This document shows, piece after piece, positions 16,815-25,938 of a DNA stretch of 57,800 bases. Source of the stretch: Allosphingosinicella sp. (GTDB taxonomy: Bacteria > Pseudomonadota > Alphaproteobacteria > Sphingomonadales > Sphingomonadaceae); NCBI GenBank assembly GCA_030447665.1, contig JAUJOJ010000014.1, positions 1-57,800 on the forward strand. The letters run 5' to 3'. Numbering within the stretch: the stretch's first letter is position 1; every line of letters starts with the position of its first letter. Under the pieces are notes generated by a model. That model had not been told where the DNA came from and did no database searches. It saw nothing but the letters and a program-made list of their open reading frames with translations. Made by a program: the position numbers and the translations under genes.

Positions 16815-18313
16815 ATGACGAAGCCTTTCATTGGCCTTCTGCTCGCGGCCGCTCTCATCGGCACCGCGCCTCCGGGCCGGGTGAGTGTCGGCGAGCGCAT
16901 CCTTCCCCCGCCGGTTCAACCGAACAAGGCCCTGATGCCGTTCGTCAAGGTCTCCGCTCAGACCATCGCCTTGAGGCACGTTCGGATCATCGACGGCACC
17001 GGCGCCAAACCCGTTCCCGACCGAACCGTGATCATCGAAGGGGGCAAGATAGCGGCCGTTCTGGGGCCAAGGGCGAAGATCCCGACGGGCGCAACGGTGC
17101 TCGACATGACCGGCAGGAGCCTCCTTCCGGGACTCGTCGGCATGCACAACCACATGTACTACATCGCGCGTCCTAACCTCGATGAAGCGGGGCACGCGCA
17201 CGCGCCCAGCCCGCTCGTGCCGCAAATGACCTTCAGCGCCCCCCGGCTCTATCTTGCGGGAGGCGTCACCACGATACGGACGACCGGGAGCGTCGAGCCC
17301 TATACCGACCTCAACATCAAAGCCCGGATCGATGCCGGCATGCTGGCAGGGCCGCACATGGACGTGACCGGGCCTTATTTGGAGGGCCCGAACAGCGCCT
17401 TCATACAGATGCACCAGCTGAAGGATGCGGACCATGCACGGCGGATGGTCGCCTTCTGGGCGGATCAGGGCGTCACCTCGTTCAAGGCCTATATGAACAT
17501 CAGCCGGGCCGGGCTCAAAGCGGCGATCGATGAAGCGCATCGGCGAGGATTGAAGGTCACCGGTCACCTCTGCTCCGTCACCTACCCGGAAGCGGCTGCG
17601 CTCGGCATCGACAATTTGGAGCATGGCTTCTGGGCCAACACCCAGAATGATCCTGGCAAGGAGCCGGATCGCTGCCCCGCCACAACGGGCGCACCGACCC
17701 TTGCTGCCATGGACGCCGATAGTGCCGAGGCGCGGACCCTCATCAAGCAGCTCGTCGACGCGCGGGTCGCCATCACCTCGACTCTGCCGGTCTTTGAGCC
17801 GAGCTCGCCCACCTACCGGCCGCTCGCCCCCGCATGCTGGACATGCTCAGCCCCCAGGCCCGCGCGGATTACCTCACGCTGCGCCGGCTCGCCGCCGCCG
17901 CCCCGCCTGAACGCGCCTCCCGGCGCGCGAAGCTCTGGGTGAACGAGCTGAAGATGGAGCGCGCGTTCGTGGCGGCAGGCGGTCTACTGCTTGCCGGCCC
18001 GGACCCCACGGGTGCCGGCAACGTCCTGCCGGGCTTCGGAGACCAGCGAGCGATCGAGCTCCTGGTCGAAGCCGGCTTTACCCCCCTCGAAGCGATCCGG
18101 ATCGGGACGTTGAACGGCGCGACCTACCTTGGGCTTGAGGATCGCATCGGCTCGATCGCTCCGGGAAAGCATGCGGACCTCATCGTGGTGCGGGGCGACC
18201 CGTCACGAAACATCGCCGACATTGAAAATGTCGAGATCATATTCAAGGACGGTGTCGGCTACGACAGCGCGGCGCTGCTTGCTTCCGTCAAGGGACGCTA
18301 TGGACAATATTAG
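16815..18313 (+). pseudogene. Secreted amidohydrolase, copy 1 (single frame break)
   Basis: A metal-dependent TIM-barrel amidohydrolase with signal peptide (FIGLLLAAALIGTAPP). HNH, a Lys in TSFKAYM, His in VTGHLC, His in NLEHGF, and Asp in AGPDPTG form the expected binuclear site; imidazolonepropionase/prolidase-like members of the superfamily hydrolyse cyclic amides or dipeptides. The frame breaks in a run of five C at 17827-17831; the intact paralogue at 35934-37433 has six C at the same place, so one added C restores all 499 residues. ATG at 16815 has GGAGGAAC upstream. Probably exported and co-transcribed with the DUF305-LVIVD gene. Substrate unknown. Confidence 0.85.
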
Positions 18314-18451
18314 AGATCCTGGTGGCCCTCGCCCCGAATTCTGCTCTTCCTCAAAGGATAGTCACACCCCCAGCTGGGTCGCGATATAGACATGCCCCCG
18401 ATGGCGAGAAACTCGACGCTACCCTGAGAGGCGGTATCCCCGTGCCGCAGG

Positions 18452-18964
18452 TCACGGAATTGCAAGCTTGCAGTTCCAACTCCCCCGCACGGACGCGTCG
18501 CGCCGGTCCCGGGCTGTTATTCGAGCCTCGGCTCCCCCGGCGGCAATCCGAGGCAATTCGCTGGTTGCTGCGCCCAAGCCGACGCTGAGGCTCATCGCGT
18601 CTGCGCGGAAGAACGCGCCGTCGGGGGCGACGGGGCTCGCCGCGGAAAGGACAACCGCGCCGCTATCGAGACGGACCAGTGCCTGCTGCGGCGTCGCCAA
18701 GATCAAGACCCCTGCTGCGTTCGAGAAGGAGCAGACGGCAGCCTCTTTGAACGGGCTGTCCGCATCACCTTCCTGCAGCGGAAGGAGCTGGGCCGGCCTT
18801 ACGACAGCTTGGTTTTCCTTCACACCCGCGGCTTGCTCAACAGCCTGGGCCAGTTCTTCTTCATTCATGCGCTCGGCAGGCACCGACTGAGACTCGCAAC
18901 CGGAGAGCGACGCCCAAAAGAGCAAAGCGTACTGCACGATCCGCCTGTGACTGTCCGATAGCAC
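18452..18964 (-). CDS. Putative lipoprotein, copy 1 of duplicated cassette
   Basis: A 170-residue protein of unknown family. The N-terminus VLSDSHRRIVQYALLFWASLSGC is a lipoprotein signal with lipobox LSGC, so the mature protein should be anchored by its Cys to a membrane. The rest is Ala/Val/Ser-rich with an acidic MNEEELAQAVEQAAG helix and a beta-rich C-terminal half (VLILATPQQALVRLDSG). GTG at 18964 is chosen because GGAGG lies 6 nt upstream in both copies. It is convergent with amidohydrolase copy 1, an arrangement repeated at 35934-38243. The C-terminal two thirds match copy 2 almost exactly while the N-terminal part differs. Confidence 0.7.
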   Translation of the reverse strand: MLSDSHRRIVQYALLFWASLSGCESQSVPAERMNEEELAQAVEQAAGVKENQAVVRPAQLLPLQEGDADSPFKEAAVCSFSNAAGVLILATPQQALVRLDSGAVVLSAASPVAPDGAFFRADAMSLSVGLGAATSELPRIAAGGAEARITARDRRDASVRGSWNCKLAIP

Positions 18965-19230
18965 TCGCCACCTCCGTCGTTCCAATAGCCCCGAGCCCCG
19001 CCTGTCACCTTCGGCAGCGAGAGGGCCTCGCCCAGGCCTAAGCTGCCCGTCTGCGGGTCTATCGTGATTTGTCTTCATATCGCCATCATCAAACAAGTCG
19101 AATACGTGGCGCAATTTCCGCTTTCCACCCGGTGCCGACAGCGACACACGATCAGTCTTCCGGCGATCAAAAGCGAACGTTGGGGGAGGTGAGCAGGCTG
19201 TGGCTGCTGGCCCTCCTGCCGCACCGTTCT

Positions 19231-19995
19231 TTAAACTGCCAGATGCTGCCCCGCATCCACCAGCAAGCTCTCCCCGGTGACCATCCGCGTTGCCGGATCG
19301 AGGAACATGAGAATGGCATCAGCGATGTCTTCGCCTCTCGGCGCCTTTTTGAGTGGTGACCCTGCGGCGACTCGGGCGTTAAGCTTCTCGAACTCTGCGT
19401 CGCCGACCCGGTCTCTCCACCACCTGGTGGCGACATATCCAGGGTTGACGGCATTCACCCTGATCCGCGGTGCAAGAGCTCTGGCGAGAGATTTCGTCAT
19501 TGTCAGAAGGGCGCCCTTGCTTGCAGCATAAGCGACGGACGAGCCGTGACCGAAAACCCCCGCAACAGACGCGACGTTCACCACCGAGGCGGCATCGCTC
19601 CGTTGGAGAGCGGGGACGCAGGCTCGAGTAGTCTGGAACGCCCCCACAACATTAAGCCGATAGATGTCCAGGAAGTCCTCTGCCGAGAGCGCATCGAGCT
19701 CCGAATGCGCAGCAAACTTCGTCTTGCCGGCATTGTTCACCAGAAAGTCGATCCGGCCCCATCTCTGCTCGGCTGAAGCAGCGAGAACCCGCGCTCCATC
19801 GTCGTGCCGGAGGTCTGCCGCCACGGCGATTGCGTCGACCCCTGCCGCGCGGCATTGCTCCGCCACCGCTTCGGCTTCTCCCGCGCTGCGGGAATAGTTT
19901 ACCAGCACCCGCGCGCCGCGCCGAGCCATGGCTACAGACACCGCGGCGCCGATGCCGGTGCCGCCTCCAGTGACGATCGCGACCCGATCCTCCAT
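19231..19995 (-). CDS. Short-chain dehydrogenase/reductase (SDR)
   Basis: A classical SDR of 254 residues: NAD(P)-binding TGGGTGIG near residue 10, NNAG, and catalytic Ser in VNVASVAG with YAASK. Sequence is closest in style to FabG-like 3-oxoacyl-ACP or sugar/alcohol reductases; the substrate cannot be told. Asn/Tyr of the adenine site favour NADP (NYSRSAGEAEA after strand 2 with Arg). The ATG at 19995 (MEDRVAIVTGG) is preferred over upstream GTG codons as it begins right at strand 1. No operon partner. Confidence 0.9.
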   Translation of the reverse strand: MEDRVAIVTGGGTGIGAAVSVAMARRGARVLVNYSRSAGEAEAVAEQCRAAGVDAIAVAADLRHDDGARVLAASAEQRWGRIDFLVNNAGKTKFAAHSELDALSAEDFLDIYRLNVVGAFQTTRACVPALQRSDAASVVNVASVAGVFGHGSSVAYAASKGALLTMTKSLARALAPRIRVNAVNPGYVATRWWRDRVGDAEFEKLNARVAAGSPLKKAPRGEDIADAILMFLDPATRMVTGESLLVDAGQHLAV

Positions 19996-20074
19996 GTCCC
20001 GATCTCTCACGCGACCGCTCCCCTGTCTCACATTTATCGGTTTTGTTTCGCGCTCGGACTAACCTGCCGTTCTG

Positions 20075-20278
20075 CTAATGTTGTTGTAGCCGCGGGCGCG
20101 GGTCGGCCCACGCATCGGCCAGCTTGAACCGCCCAGAGTAGCGGCCTGGCCAACTATTTTTTGGCAGCGTGAATGTCTTGGCTCCCGTGGCACCTACGCA
20201 GATGCGCAGCCCCGGCGTCCGCTTGTCCGGGTGTTCAACCATTGTGTGGCGGATCGCGCTGCGGTGCATCGCCATCAT
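20075..20278 (-). pseudogene. Possible integrase arm-domain fragment
   Basis: A 67-residue frame contains DKRTPGLRICVGATGAKTFTL followed by a GRYSGRFKLADAWADPRP stretch. This is like the start of the DUF4102-type arm-binding domain of tyrosine recombinases (GLxxRVxxxGAKTFxL, GR, LxxAR). Nothing after it resembles a catalytic domain, so it would be a relic. The similarity is short and could be chance. Confidence 0.3.
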
Positions 20279-20562
20279 TCACCTTCGTGCCGAGAGGTTT
20301 CGTGAGCATAGCGCAATCGGTCCGAAAGCGTTCCCCACCGGCTCATGACTCAAGCGTCCGCTTTATGGTGTGCCGATGTTCCAGGGAATGGCTGTGATTG
20401 GCGCGTATCGGACATAGGGCAATCCGGGAGGAACGGACAGACGAATGACGGTTTCCGGATGGAAAGCGGACCCTGAGGAAGCTAGCCTCTCTCATCGAAC
20501 GGAGGAGCTCCCATGCCGGCAGTCATCCAAATGCTGCGCCTGTAGGGTCGCGCGAGAACAGG

Positions 20563-21844
20563 ATGACTGGTTCAATGAGGCAACCGTTTGAAATCTCGCG
20601 CGGCTCGATGGGGGTGGCGGCGTTTTCAACGATCGTCGAATGGTTCGACTTCACCTTGTACCTCTATCTGGCAACAATCCTCTCCAGGGTATTCTTCGGG
20701 GGCGGTGAGACGTCCCTCGTCACCACGCTCGGCGGCTTCGCCGTCGCCTATCTTATGCGCCCCTTCGGAGCGATCGTCTTCGGGCACATCGGCGACCGTT
20801 ACGGACGGCGGCGGGTAATGCTGCTCTCCATGGGGGTGATGACCTTCGCAATGCTCGCGACCGCTCTGCTGCCGACCCACGCCCAGATCGGTCCGATTGC
20901 CGGCTGGCTTCTGATCCTGTTGCGCTGTGTCATGGGTTTCTCGGTAGGCGGAGAGTATACGGGCGTGGTGGCCTATCTGCTGGAGGGGGCACGGGCAGAT
21001 CGTCGCGGCCTGATCACTTCCTTGGCCTCGGCGGCAAGTGAAGTGGGGGCGTTGCTGGCGGTCGGTGTGTCGGCGCTGACGGTCAGTTCGATGAGCAGCG
21101 CCGCACTGGACCAATGGGGGTGGCGCATTCCCTTCCTGGTCGGGGCGGCGATGGCGGCCAGCATCTGGTTCGCGCGCTCGACCATGCAGGAGTCGCCGGA
21201 GTTCGAACGCCAGAAGGCCAACGGAACGGTGCCCCGGAACCCGCTGCGGCACACGCTCACCCACTACCGCGCGGGAATCATGCGGTCCTTCGCCATCTCG
21301 GCGTTGGGATCGATCACATATTATGTCGGGATCACCTATGTCCCCGCGTTCCTCACCTCGGCGGGCGCGATGAGCGAGGGAAGCTCGCTGTGGTTGTCGA
21401 CGGTGGCGGCATTGGTCGTCATCCTGGTGACGCCGCTGATCGGGGCCCTGTCCGACCGGCTCGGCCGCAAGCCGGTCCTGATCGTCCTTGGTGGGTGCGC
21501 CGCCGTGCTGCCGATCACCATGTTTTCCTCATGGCGAGCGGCTCTCCTCTTCACGCGCTGTTCGAGCCGTTGTCCTCGCCGGCCTTGGCGGAGCAGTGAG
21601 CGCGGTCGGTGCCGTCACGACCGCCGAGCAGTTCCCAGGCGAGGGCCGCCTCAGCGGCTTGGCGTTAGGAGCGACAGCGGCCACGGCTGTTTTCGGCGGT
21701 CTCACGCCCTATCTTGCGCAGGTTCTGATCGAGAGCACGGGCAGGCCCTGGATCCCAGGAGCGATGATCGCAGTGGTGGCCCTGTCTGTGCTTCCGGTGC
21801 TGCTGGCGCTTCCTGAAACGTCCTTCCGAAGGGCCAGACAATAG
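20563..21844 (+). pseudogene. MHS-family major facilitator transporter, frame-broken
   Basis: A 12-span metabolite:proton symporter of the MHS family (ProP/KgtP/ShiA-like). It has the family loop GHIGDRYGRRRVM between spans 2 and 3, RCVMGFSVGGEYTGVVAYLLE, and the second-half repeat GALSDRLGRKPVLI. Two frame switches at about 21525-21580 are needed to join the first 10 spans to the C-terminal AVVLAGLGGAVSAVGAVTTAEQFPGEG. ATG at 20563 is the first start, with a weak SD; ATG 20575 is an alternative. Substrate (osmolyte or carboxylate) not determinable. Convergent with a GST pair. Confidence 0.82.
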
Positions 21845-21940
21845 CTGGTGATCCAATAGGACCAATACAGTGGTTCCGGATTGGACCAAGAGCATGGGCT
21901 CACCAGGAGGGCTTAGCTGCCGGCCCGAATGAGGAGGAAG

Positions 21941-22558
21941 TCAAAGGCCCGCCGTCGCGGCAGGGCGCTCGCGCATGGCGGCCGCCCAGCGCGCCAGATG
22001 GACATGCTCGTCGGCGGGGCGGAATTGCACCAGCCGCGCAAAATCGATCCCGGTGAAAGCGACAATGTCGGCCATCGTCAGCCGGTCGCCGGCGATGAAT
22101 TCGCTTTCGGCGAGCCGGCGCTCGAAGAGCTTGATCGCGCGCTCGGCGGAAGCGCGGTTCGCAGCCCCCAGTTCCGGCACTTGCAGCTCGAGCGCGGCGA
22201 GAGCGGGGTGCTGATGGCGCACCGCAAGCATCAGCGGCGTCGCCAGCATCATCTCGGCCCTGCGGGTCCACATCTCGACGATCGAGATCTCCTTGGGATC
22301 GCGACCGAGAAGATTGGGTTCGGGATAGATGCTTTCGAGATAGCGGCAGATGGCGACCGATCCGGTGATCACCGTGCCATCGTCCAGCTCCAGCGCGGGC
22401 ACATTGGGGAGGCCAGCGCGCGCCAGATATTCGGCCGTGCGATGCTCGCCTTTGAAGAGATCGACCTCGACGATCTCGATTTCCTCGATCTCCTTTTCGG
22501 CCATGAACCAGCGCACGCGCCGCGGATTGGGAGCGCGGCGGCTTCCATAAAGCTTCAA
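21941..22558 (-). CDS. Glutathione S-transferase
   Basis: A 205-residue GST with a thioredoxin-fold N-terminus (KLYGSRRAPNPRRVRWFMAEK, VPALELDDGTVITGSVAICRYLE, the cis-Pro and glutathione gamma-glutamyl binding loop) and an all-helical C-terminal domain (RLTMADIVAFTGIDFA). Start is a TTG at 22558 that overlaps the stop of the upstream GST gene (TTGA), with AAGGA about 8 nt upstream; translational coupling is likely. Role: glutathione conjugation or peroxide reduction in the cytosol. Confidence 0.88.
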   Translation of the reverse strand: MKLYGSRRAPNPRRVRWFMAEKEIEEIEIVEVDLFKGEHRTAEYLARAGLPNVPALELDDGTVITGSVAICRYLESIYPEPNLLGRDPKEISIVEMWTRRAEMMLATPLMLAVRHQHPALAALELQVPELGAANRASAERAIKLFERRLAESEFIAGDRLTMADIVAFTGIDFARLVQFRPADEHVHLARWAAAMRERPAATAGL

Positions 22559-23442
22559 GCGCCGGATCCTTCGGCAGGAGCAAGCTTGTCCTGCGTCCTG
22601 GTTTCGAAGTCGCTCGCGTCGTGCCGCTCGTGGAGCTGGGTCGACGGGTCCCCCATGACCCGGTTCACCATGCGCCCGCGCTTCACCGCCGGGCGGGCGC
22701 CCACGGCCTCGGTCCAGCGCTGGACGTTCTTGTAATCCTGCACCTGCAGGAACTCGCCCGCTTCGTAAAGCACACCTTTTGCAAGCGCGCCGTACCAGGG
22801 CCAAATCGCGATATCGGCGAGCGTATAATCGGGACCCGCGATATATTCGCTGCTCGCCAGGCGCCGATCCAAGACATCGAGCTGCCGCTTCACCTCCATC
22901 GCGTAGCGGTTGATTGCATATTCGATCTTGATGGGCGCGTAAGCGTAGAAATGGCCGAAGCCGCCGCCGAGGAAAGGCGCGCTGCCCATTTGCCAGAAGA
23001 GCCACGAGAGGCACTCCGCCCGGTCGGCGCCGCCGGTCGGCAGGAACTCGCCGAACTTCTCCGCCAGATACATCAGGATCGCACCCGATTCGAACACGCG
23101 CACCGGCTCCGGGCCGCTCCGGTCCATTAGCGCTGGAATTTTGGAATTCGGGTTCACTTCAACGAAACCGCTGCTGAATTGATCGCCCTCGCTGATGCGG
23201 ATCAGCCAGGCGTCATATTCGGCCCCGGCATGGCCGAGTTCCAGCAACTCCTCGAGCATGACCGTGACCTTCACTCCGTTCGGAGTGCCGAGCGAGTAGA
23301 GCTGCAACGGATGCTTTCCGATCGGCAGTTCCTTGTCGTGCGTGGGTCCGGCGATCGGACGATTGATGTTGGCAAAGCGCCCGCCGCTTTCCTTGTCCCA
23401 GGTCCAGACCTTCGGCGGGGTGAATTCTACGTTGTCGGTCAT
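22555..23442 (-). CDS. yghU: Glutathione-dependent disulfide-bond oxidoreductase (YghU-like GST)
   Basis: A 295-residue Nu-class GST. It has the long N-terminal extension typical of YghU/YfcG (VWTWDKESGGRFANINRPIAGPTH), the active-site strand LQLYSLGTPNGVKVTVMLEELLELG, the glutathione loop VNPNSKIPAL and FESGAILMYLAEKFG, and a helical domain with SSEYIAGPDYTLADIAIWPW. These enzymes reduce small disulfides with two glutathiones bound. ATG at 23442 (MTDNVEF) follows GAAGGG at 6 nt. It is the first gene of a two-GST operon with a TTGA overlap. Confidence 0.92.
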   Translation of the reverse strand: MTDNVEFTPPKVWTWDKESGGRFANINRPIAGPTHDKELPIGKHPLQLYSLGTPNGVKVTVMLEELLELGHAGAEYDAWLIRISEGDQFSSGFVEVNPNSKIPALMDRSGPEPVRVFESGAILMYLAEKFGEFLPTGGADRAECLSWLFWQMGSAPFLGGGFGHFYAYAPIKIEYAINRYAMEVKRQLDVLDRRLASSEYIAGPDYTLADIAIWPWYGALAKGVLYEAGEFLQVQDYKNVQRWTEAVGARPAVKRGRMVNRVMGDPSTQLHERHDASDFETRTQDKLAPAEGSGA

Positions 23443-23939
23443 GCTTGCCCTTCGCAAAGAGGTGGCGGATCGCAGTCTTGGAGGCCGTGGTTTTCAAACC
23501 AGAGGGAACAGCCGGTGTTCCCAGGGGAATTGCCACCAGAGACGCTACGCCGGCAGAAGCCACCACGCTGACTTGCCGAGCCGGAGCCAAGCCCACAACG
23601 CGAAGCACCCGGTGACCTCGGCCAGCGCAGCCCCGATTTAGGCGAACATCGTCATAGAGGGGCCACCTCGTAGCACTCGCAAATATCCGCGATGGTTGGA
23701 AACGGACGTTGGCTCAGCCCGTGCTCTCCGCCTACTGCGGTGGCATCCAAGATCGGGCCGCGGGCAGTGCCCTAACATCGCGAAGAGCGCTGATCATGGT
23801 ACGGCTTCAGCAGGCAATCAAATTCAGTACCTTGACAATATGCGATCATGAGCAGCTACTCGGGTGCGGCAGGCGACGGGGCGTGGCGTTATACGTCAGC
23901 CCGGCTGATTAGCTTTCGGTGATGAAGACGGAGGCCATG
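23443..23939. other. Intergenic stretch, no gene seen
   Basis: No supported ORF. It contains an AATATCCGCGATGG...CGGACGTTGG dyad relic at 23682-23711 and presumably the promoters for the GST operon (minus) and the small secreted protein (plus). Confidence 0.5.
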
Positions 23940-24200
23940 ATGTACAAAGCAGTTGTTGCAGGATGTTTCTTCGGAATCGCACTAACGCCTGCTCCCGCAG
24001 CCACCGCACAAGAGCAGGCATCAACTGCGGAGTCGGAGCTTAACCGTATGATTTGCCGACGAGACGCGGTCGTTGGTTCCCGTGTTCAGAGAAGGCGGAC
24101 ATGTATGACGCGCAGGGAATGGATAAAGTTGCAGGAGGGTACTCGCGACGGAATGAACGAATTTCTTCGGAAGGCTACCCAGAACGCAAACCCGAATTGA
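23940..24200 (+). CDS. Small secreted protein, 86 residues
   Basis: Opens with a signal peptide (MYKAVVAGCFFGIALTPAPAATA) and continues with a conserved-looking core, LNRMICRRDAVVGSR then RRRTCMTRREWIKLQE, holding two Cys that could form a disulfide. Similar small periplasmic proteins are common and uncharacterised in sphingomonads. ATG 23940 is chosen for GGAGG 5 nt upstream. Followed by another exported protein gene 50 bp downstream. Confidence 0.75.
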   Translation: MYKAVVAGCFFGIALTPAPAATAQEQASTAESELNRMICRRDAVVGSRVQRRRTCMTRREWIKLQEGTRDGMNEFLRKATQNANPN

Positions 24201-24250
24201 GCCTGAACTGCCGAACAAGCTGCTCACGAGGCCGAATGGGAGGTGACCAC

Positions 24251-24658
24251 ATGAAAATGCTGATTGCAGCAGCTTTGCTGCTCGGGGCCGTGCAGGCGTC
24301 AGCCACTAAGGTGGAAGTGGCAACCGGAGACTGGAGCAACATCCCACTTCTGAAGACGCGCTCGTTCAACATCATCAGCGGCGAGGCGGTAGATAGAGTT
24401 CACCGTTCGTTCGAGAAAGGCGAGTGCGTCATTGCGGGCCAGTCGAAGAACCGGCTGAACCTCAACGTGCCCTTCCTCATCCAGTTTGGCGAAGGCGGGG
24501 CAATCGAGCGTCTTGTGCTCCGGAAGATCGGCTGCCCCTCGGTGGAAACCGTGCTTGCCAGCGCGCTGCTCCAGCAGGCTCAGAGCGGCGAGTATAAGAG
24601 CACCGGTTTGAATGAGGCGGGCTGGTACCAGAGCGAGCTTCGCCTTACCTCCCATTGA
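24251..24658 (+). CDS. Secreted protein of unknown function, 135 residues
   Basis: A signal peptide (MKMLIAAALLLGAVQASA) precedes a beta-rich domain with two Cys (KGECVIAG and KIGCPSVETVLASALL). ATG at 24251 has GGGAGGTGA a few bases upstream; the longer open frame upstream is spurious. The ending GWYQSELRLTSH and the Cys pair suggest a small periplasmic TonB-like or ligand-binding fold, but the family was not recognised. Likely co-transcribed with the preceding small secreted protein. Confidence 0.72.
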   Translation: MKMLIAAALLLGAVQASATKVEVATGDWSNIPLLKTRSFNIISGEAVDRVHRSFEKGECVIAGQSKNRLNLNVPFLIQFGEGGAIERLVLRKIGCPSVETVLASALLQQAQSGEYKSTGLNEAGWYQSELRLTSH

Positions 24659-24836
24659 ATGGCGCGCTTGGGAATGTCGTCCGCCAGGGGTTGGCCTCGG
24701 ACGTGCTTCAGTCGCGCCGACTGAGCAACGCTTGAGGCCGGTGGATGCGCTTCCTGCCACTCACTCGCGAGCGCTGAAGCTCCGCCTGCAACTCTGTGCG
24801 GATGAACCTTCCAATTCGTCATCGCGGTGAGGAAGC

Positions 24837-25682
24837 TCATCCGGGTCCGCCTAACCGATCGCCGGGGCGAAATGGTACCACGAGGCAGTTGCCACCGCCG
24901 GTTGCGACGAGACGACCGTCGGCGGTCCAGACGCGGCCGGTCGCGTGCACGATGCCGTCAATGGCGACCTCGGACTCGGCGTCAAGCAGGAGCCAGTCCG
25001 ACAGGGTGGCCGGATCGTGAAATGCGATGGTGAGGTCGAGAGAGGGCCCTGCATAATCGGGTTCCCGATCGAGCATCCGCCAATGCGCTGCCCAAATATT
25101 CGCGTCGATCAGCACAGCAACCCGTCCGGCATTGGCGAAGATGTCGGCTGTCGCTGGTTCGTGACGAAATTGGTACCAGCGTTGGAGACGGCGGGTTCGC
25201 GGCCGCGGCCCTCCCGGCGCTCGAAACTCCACGGGTCGGCATTCGAGATTGGCCCAGAAGGTCACAAGTTTCCGCCCCAGACGGCCGAAATGGGACTCGA
25301 GTGTCTCCAGCCCGGCAGCAGCCGGCACATCGGGCATAGCGGGGCCGATCTCATGTGGGCCAAGGGCCCTGGATGTCGTCCAAATCTGCGCTTGGAAAAA
25401 ACATCGTTCCAATTGCCAAAGCGAGACGTTTACCTGCGATGAGCCACCCTGCTTGCCGATGTCGACCCGTACGAGGGCCGTTCGGCGCTCTGCCTTGGCC
25501 AGGAATTGGGCGCTCAGCGTTACAGGCCTGTGGCCTTCCGGCACTGAAAGGCCGGCGGCACGCAAGGCGATCGCGGCGAGATAGCCGCCGGCGGGTCCCC
25601 ACCCCTCCCAAGCGGAATCGAGCTCGACCACGAAGCCCTGGTCAGCCGCGGTCAGCCGCGTCGCCTCCGTCAGTGTGCCCAC
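24837..25682 (-). CDS. Acyl-CoA thioesterase family protein (double hotdog)
   Basis: A 281-residue TesB-like thioesterase-superfamily protein: two hotdog halves with GWGPAGGYLAAIALRAA in the first and WLLLDAESEVAIDGIVHATGRVWTADGRLVATGGG in the second. The ending GRVWTADGRLVAT is the standard strand of 4HBT_3-type acyl-CoA hydrolases. They release free acid from acyl-CoA; chain length is not predictable. GTG at 25682 follows AGGAGAG at 6 nt. No partner gene in operon. Confidence 0.85.
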   Translation of the reverse strand: MGTLTEATRLTAADQGFVVELDSAWEGWGPAGGYLAAIALRAAGLSVPEGHRPVTLSAQFLAKAERRTALVRVDIGKQGGSSQVNVSLWQLERCFFQAQIWTTSRALGPHEIGPAMPDVPAAAGLETLESHFGRLGRKLVTFWANLECRPVEFRAPGGPRPRTRRLQRWYQFRHEPATADIFANAGRVAVLIDANIWAAHWRMLDREPDYAGPSLDLTIAFHDPATLSDWLLLDAESEVAIDGIVHATGRVWTADGRLVATGGGNCLVVPFRPGDRLGGPG

Positions 25683-25692
25683 CGAATCTCTC

Positions 25693-25745
25693 CTAGATCT
25701 TGATCGGATCGGGCTGAATCAGCCTGATCCGTGAATTAAGGTCTC
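25693..25745. repeat. Composite hairpin repeat, copy 3 (palindrome half only)
   Basis: CTAGATCTTGATC, stem GGATCGGGCTG / CAGCCTGATCC, then GTGAATTAAGGTCTC. It lies between divergent genes (thioesterase and HD protein), so it is not always a terminator. Confidence 0.8.
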
Positions 25746-25938
25746 AGCCATATGGAAAGGGTCACGATCCTTGCAGTCAAAGAGGTTGAGCAGCCAATCC
25801 CTGACGCTTGGAGCAGAAGCTGCGATCAGACCGGAACCGAGTTGATCCGCACGATAACACCCGCAAACGGTTCTCTTCCTATTTCGCTCTCCCTGCCGGA
25901 CGTGGTATCTGCAACCACGAGCCACATGGGGAGTAGCC

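Noticed and set aside
20173..20397. Plus-strand 74-residue frame
   Set aside because: Cys/Arg-rich composition typical of a non-coding GC-rich stretch; no SD.
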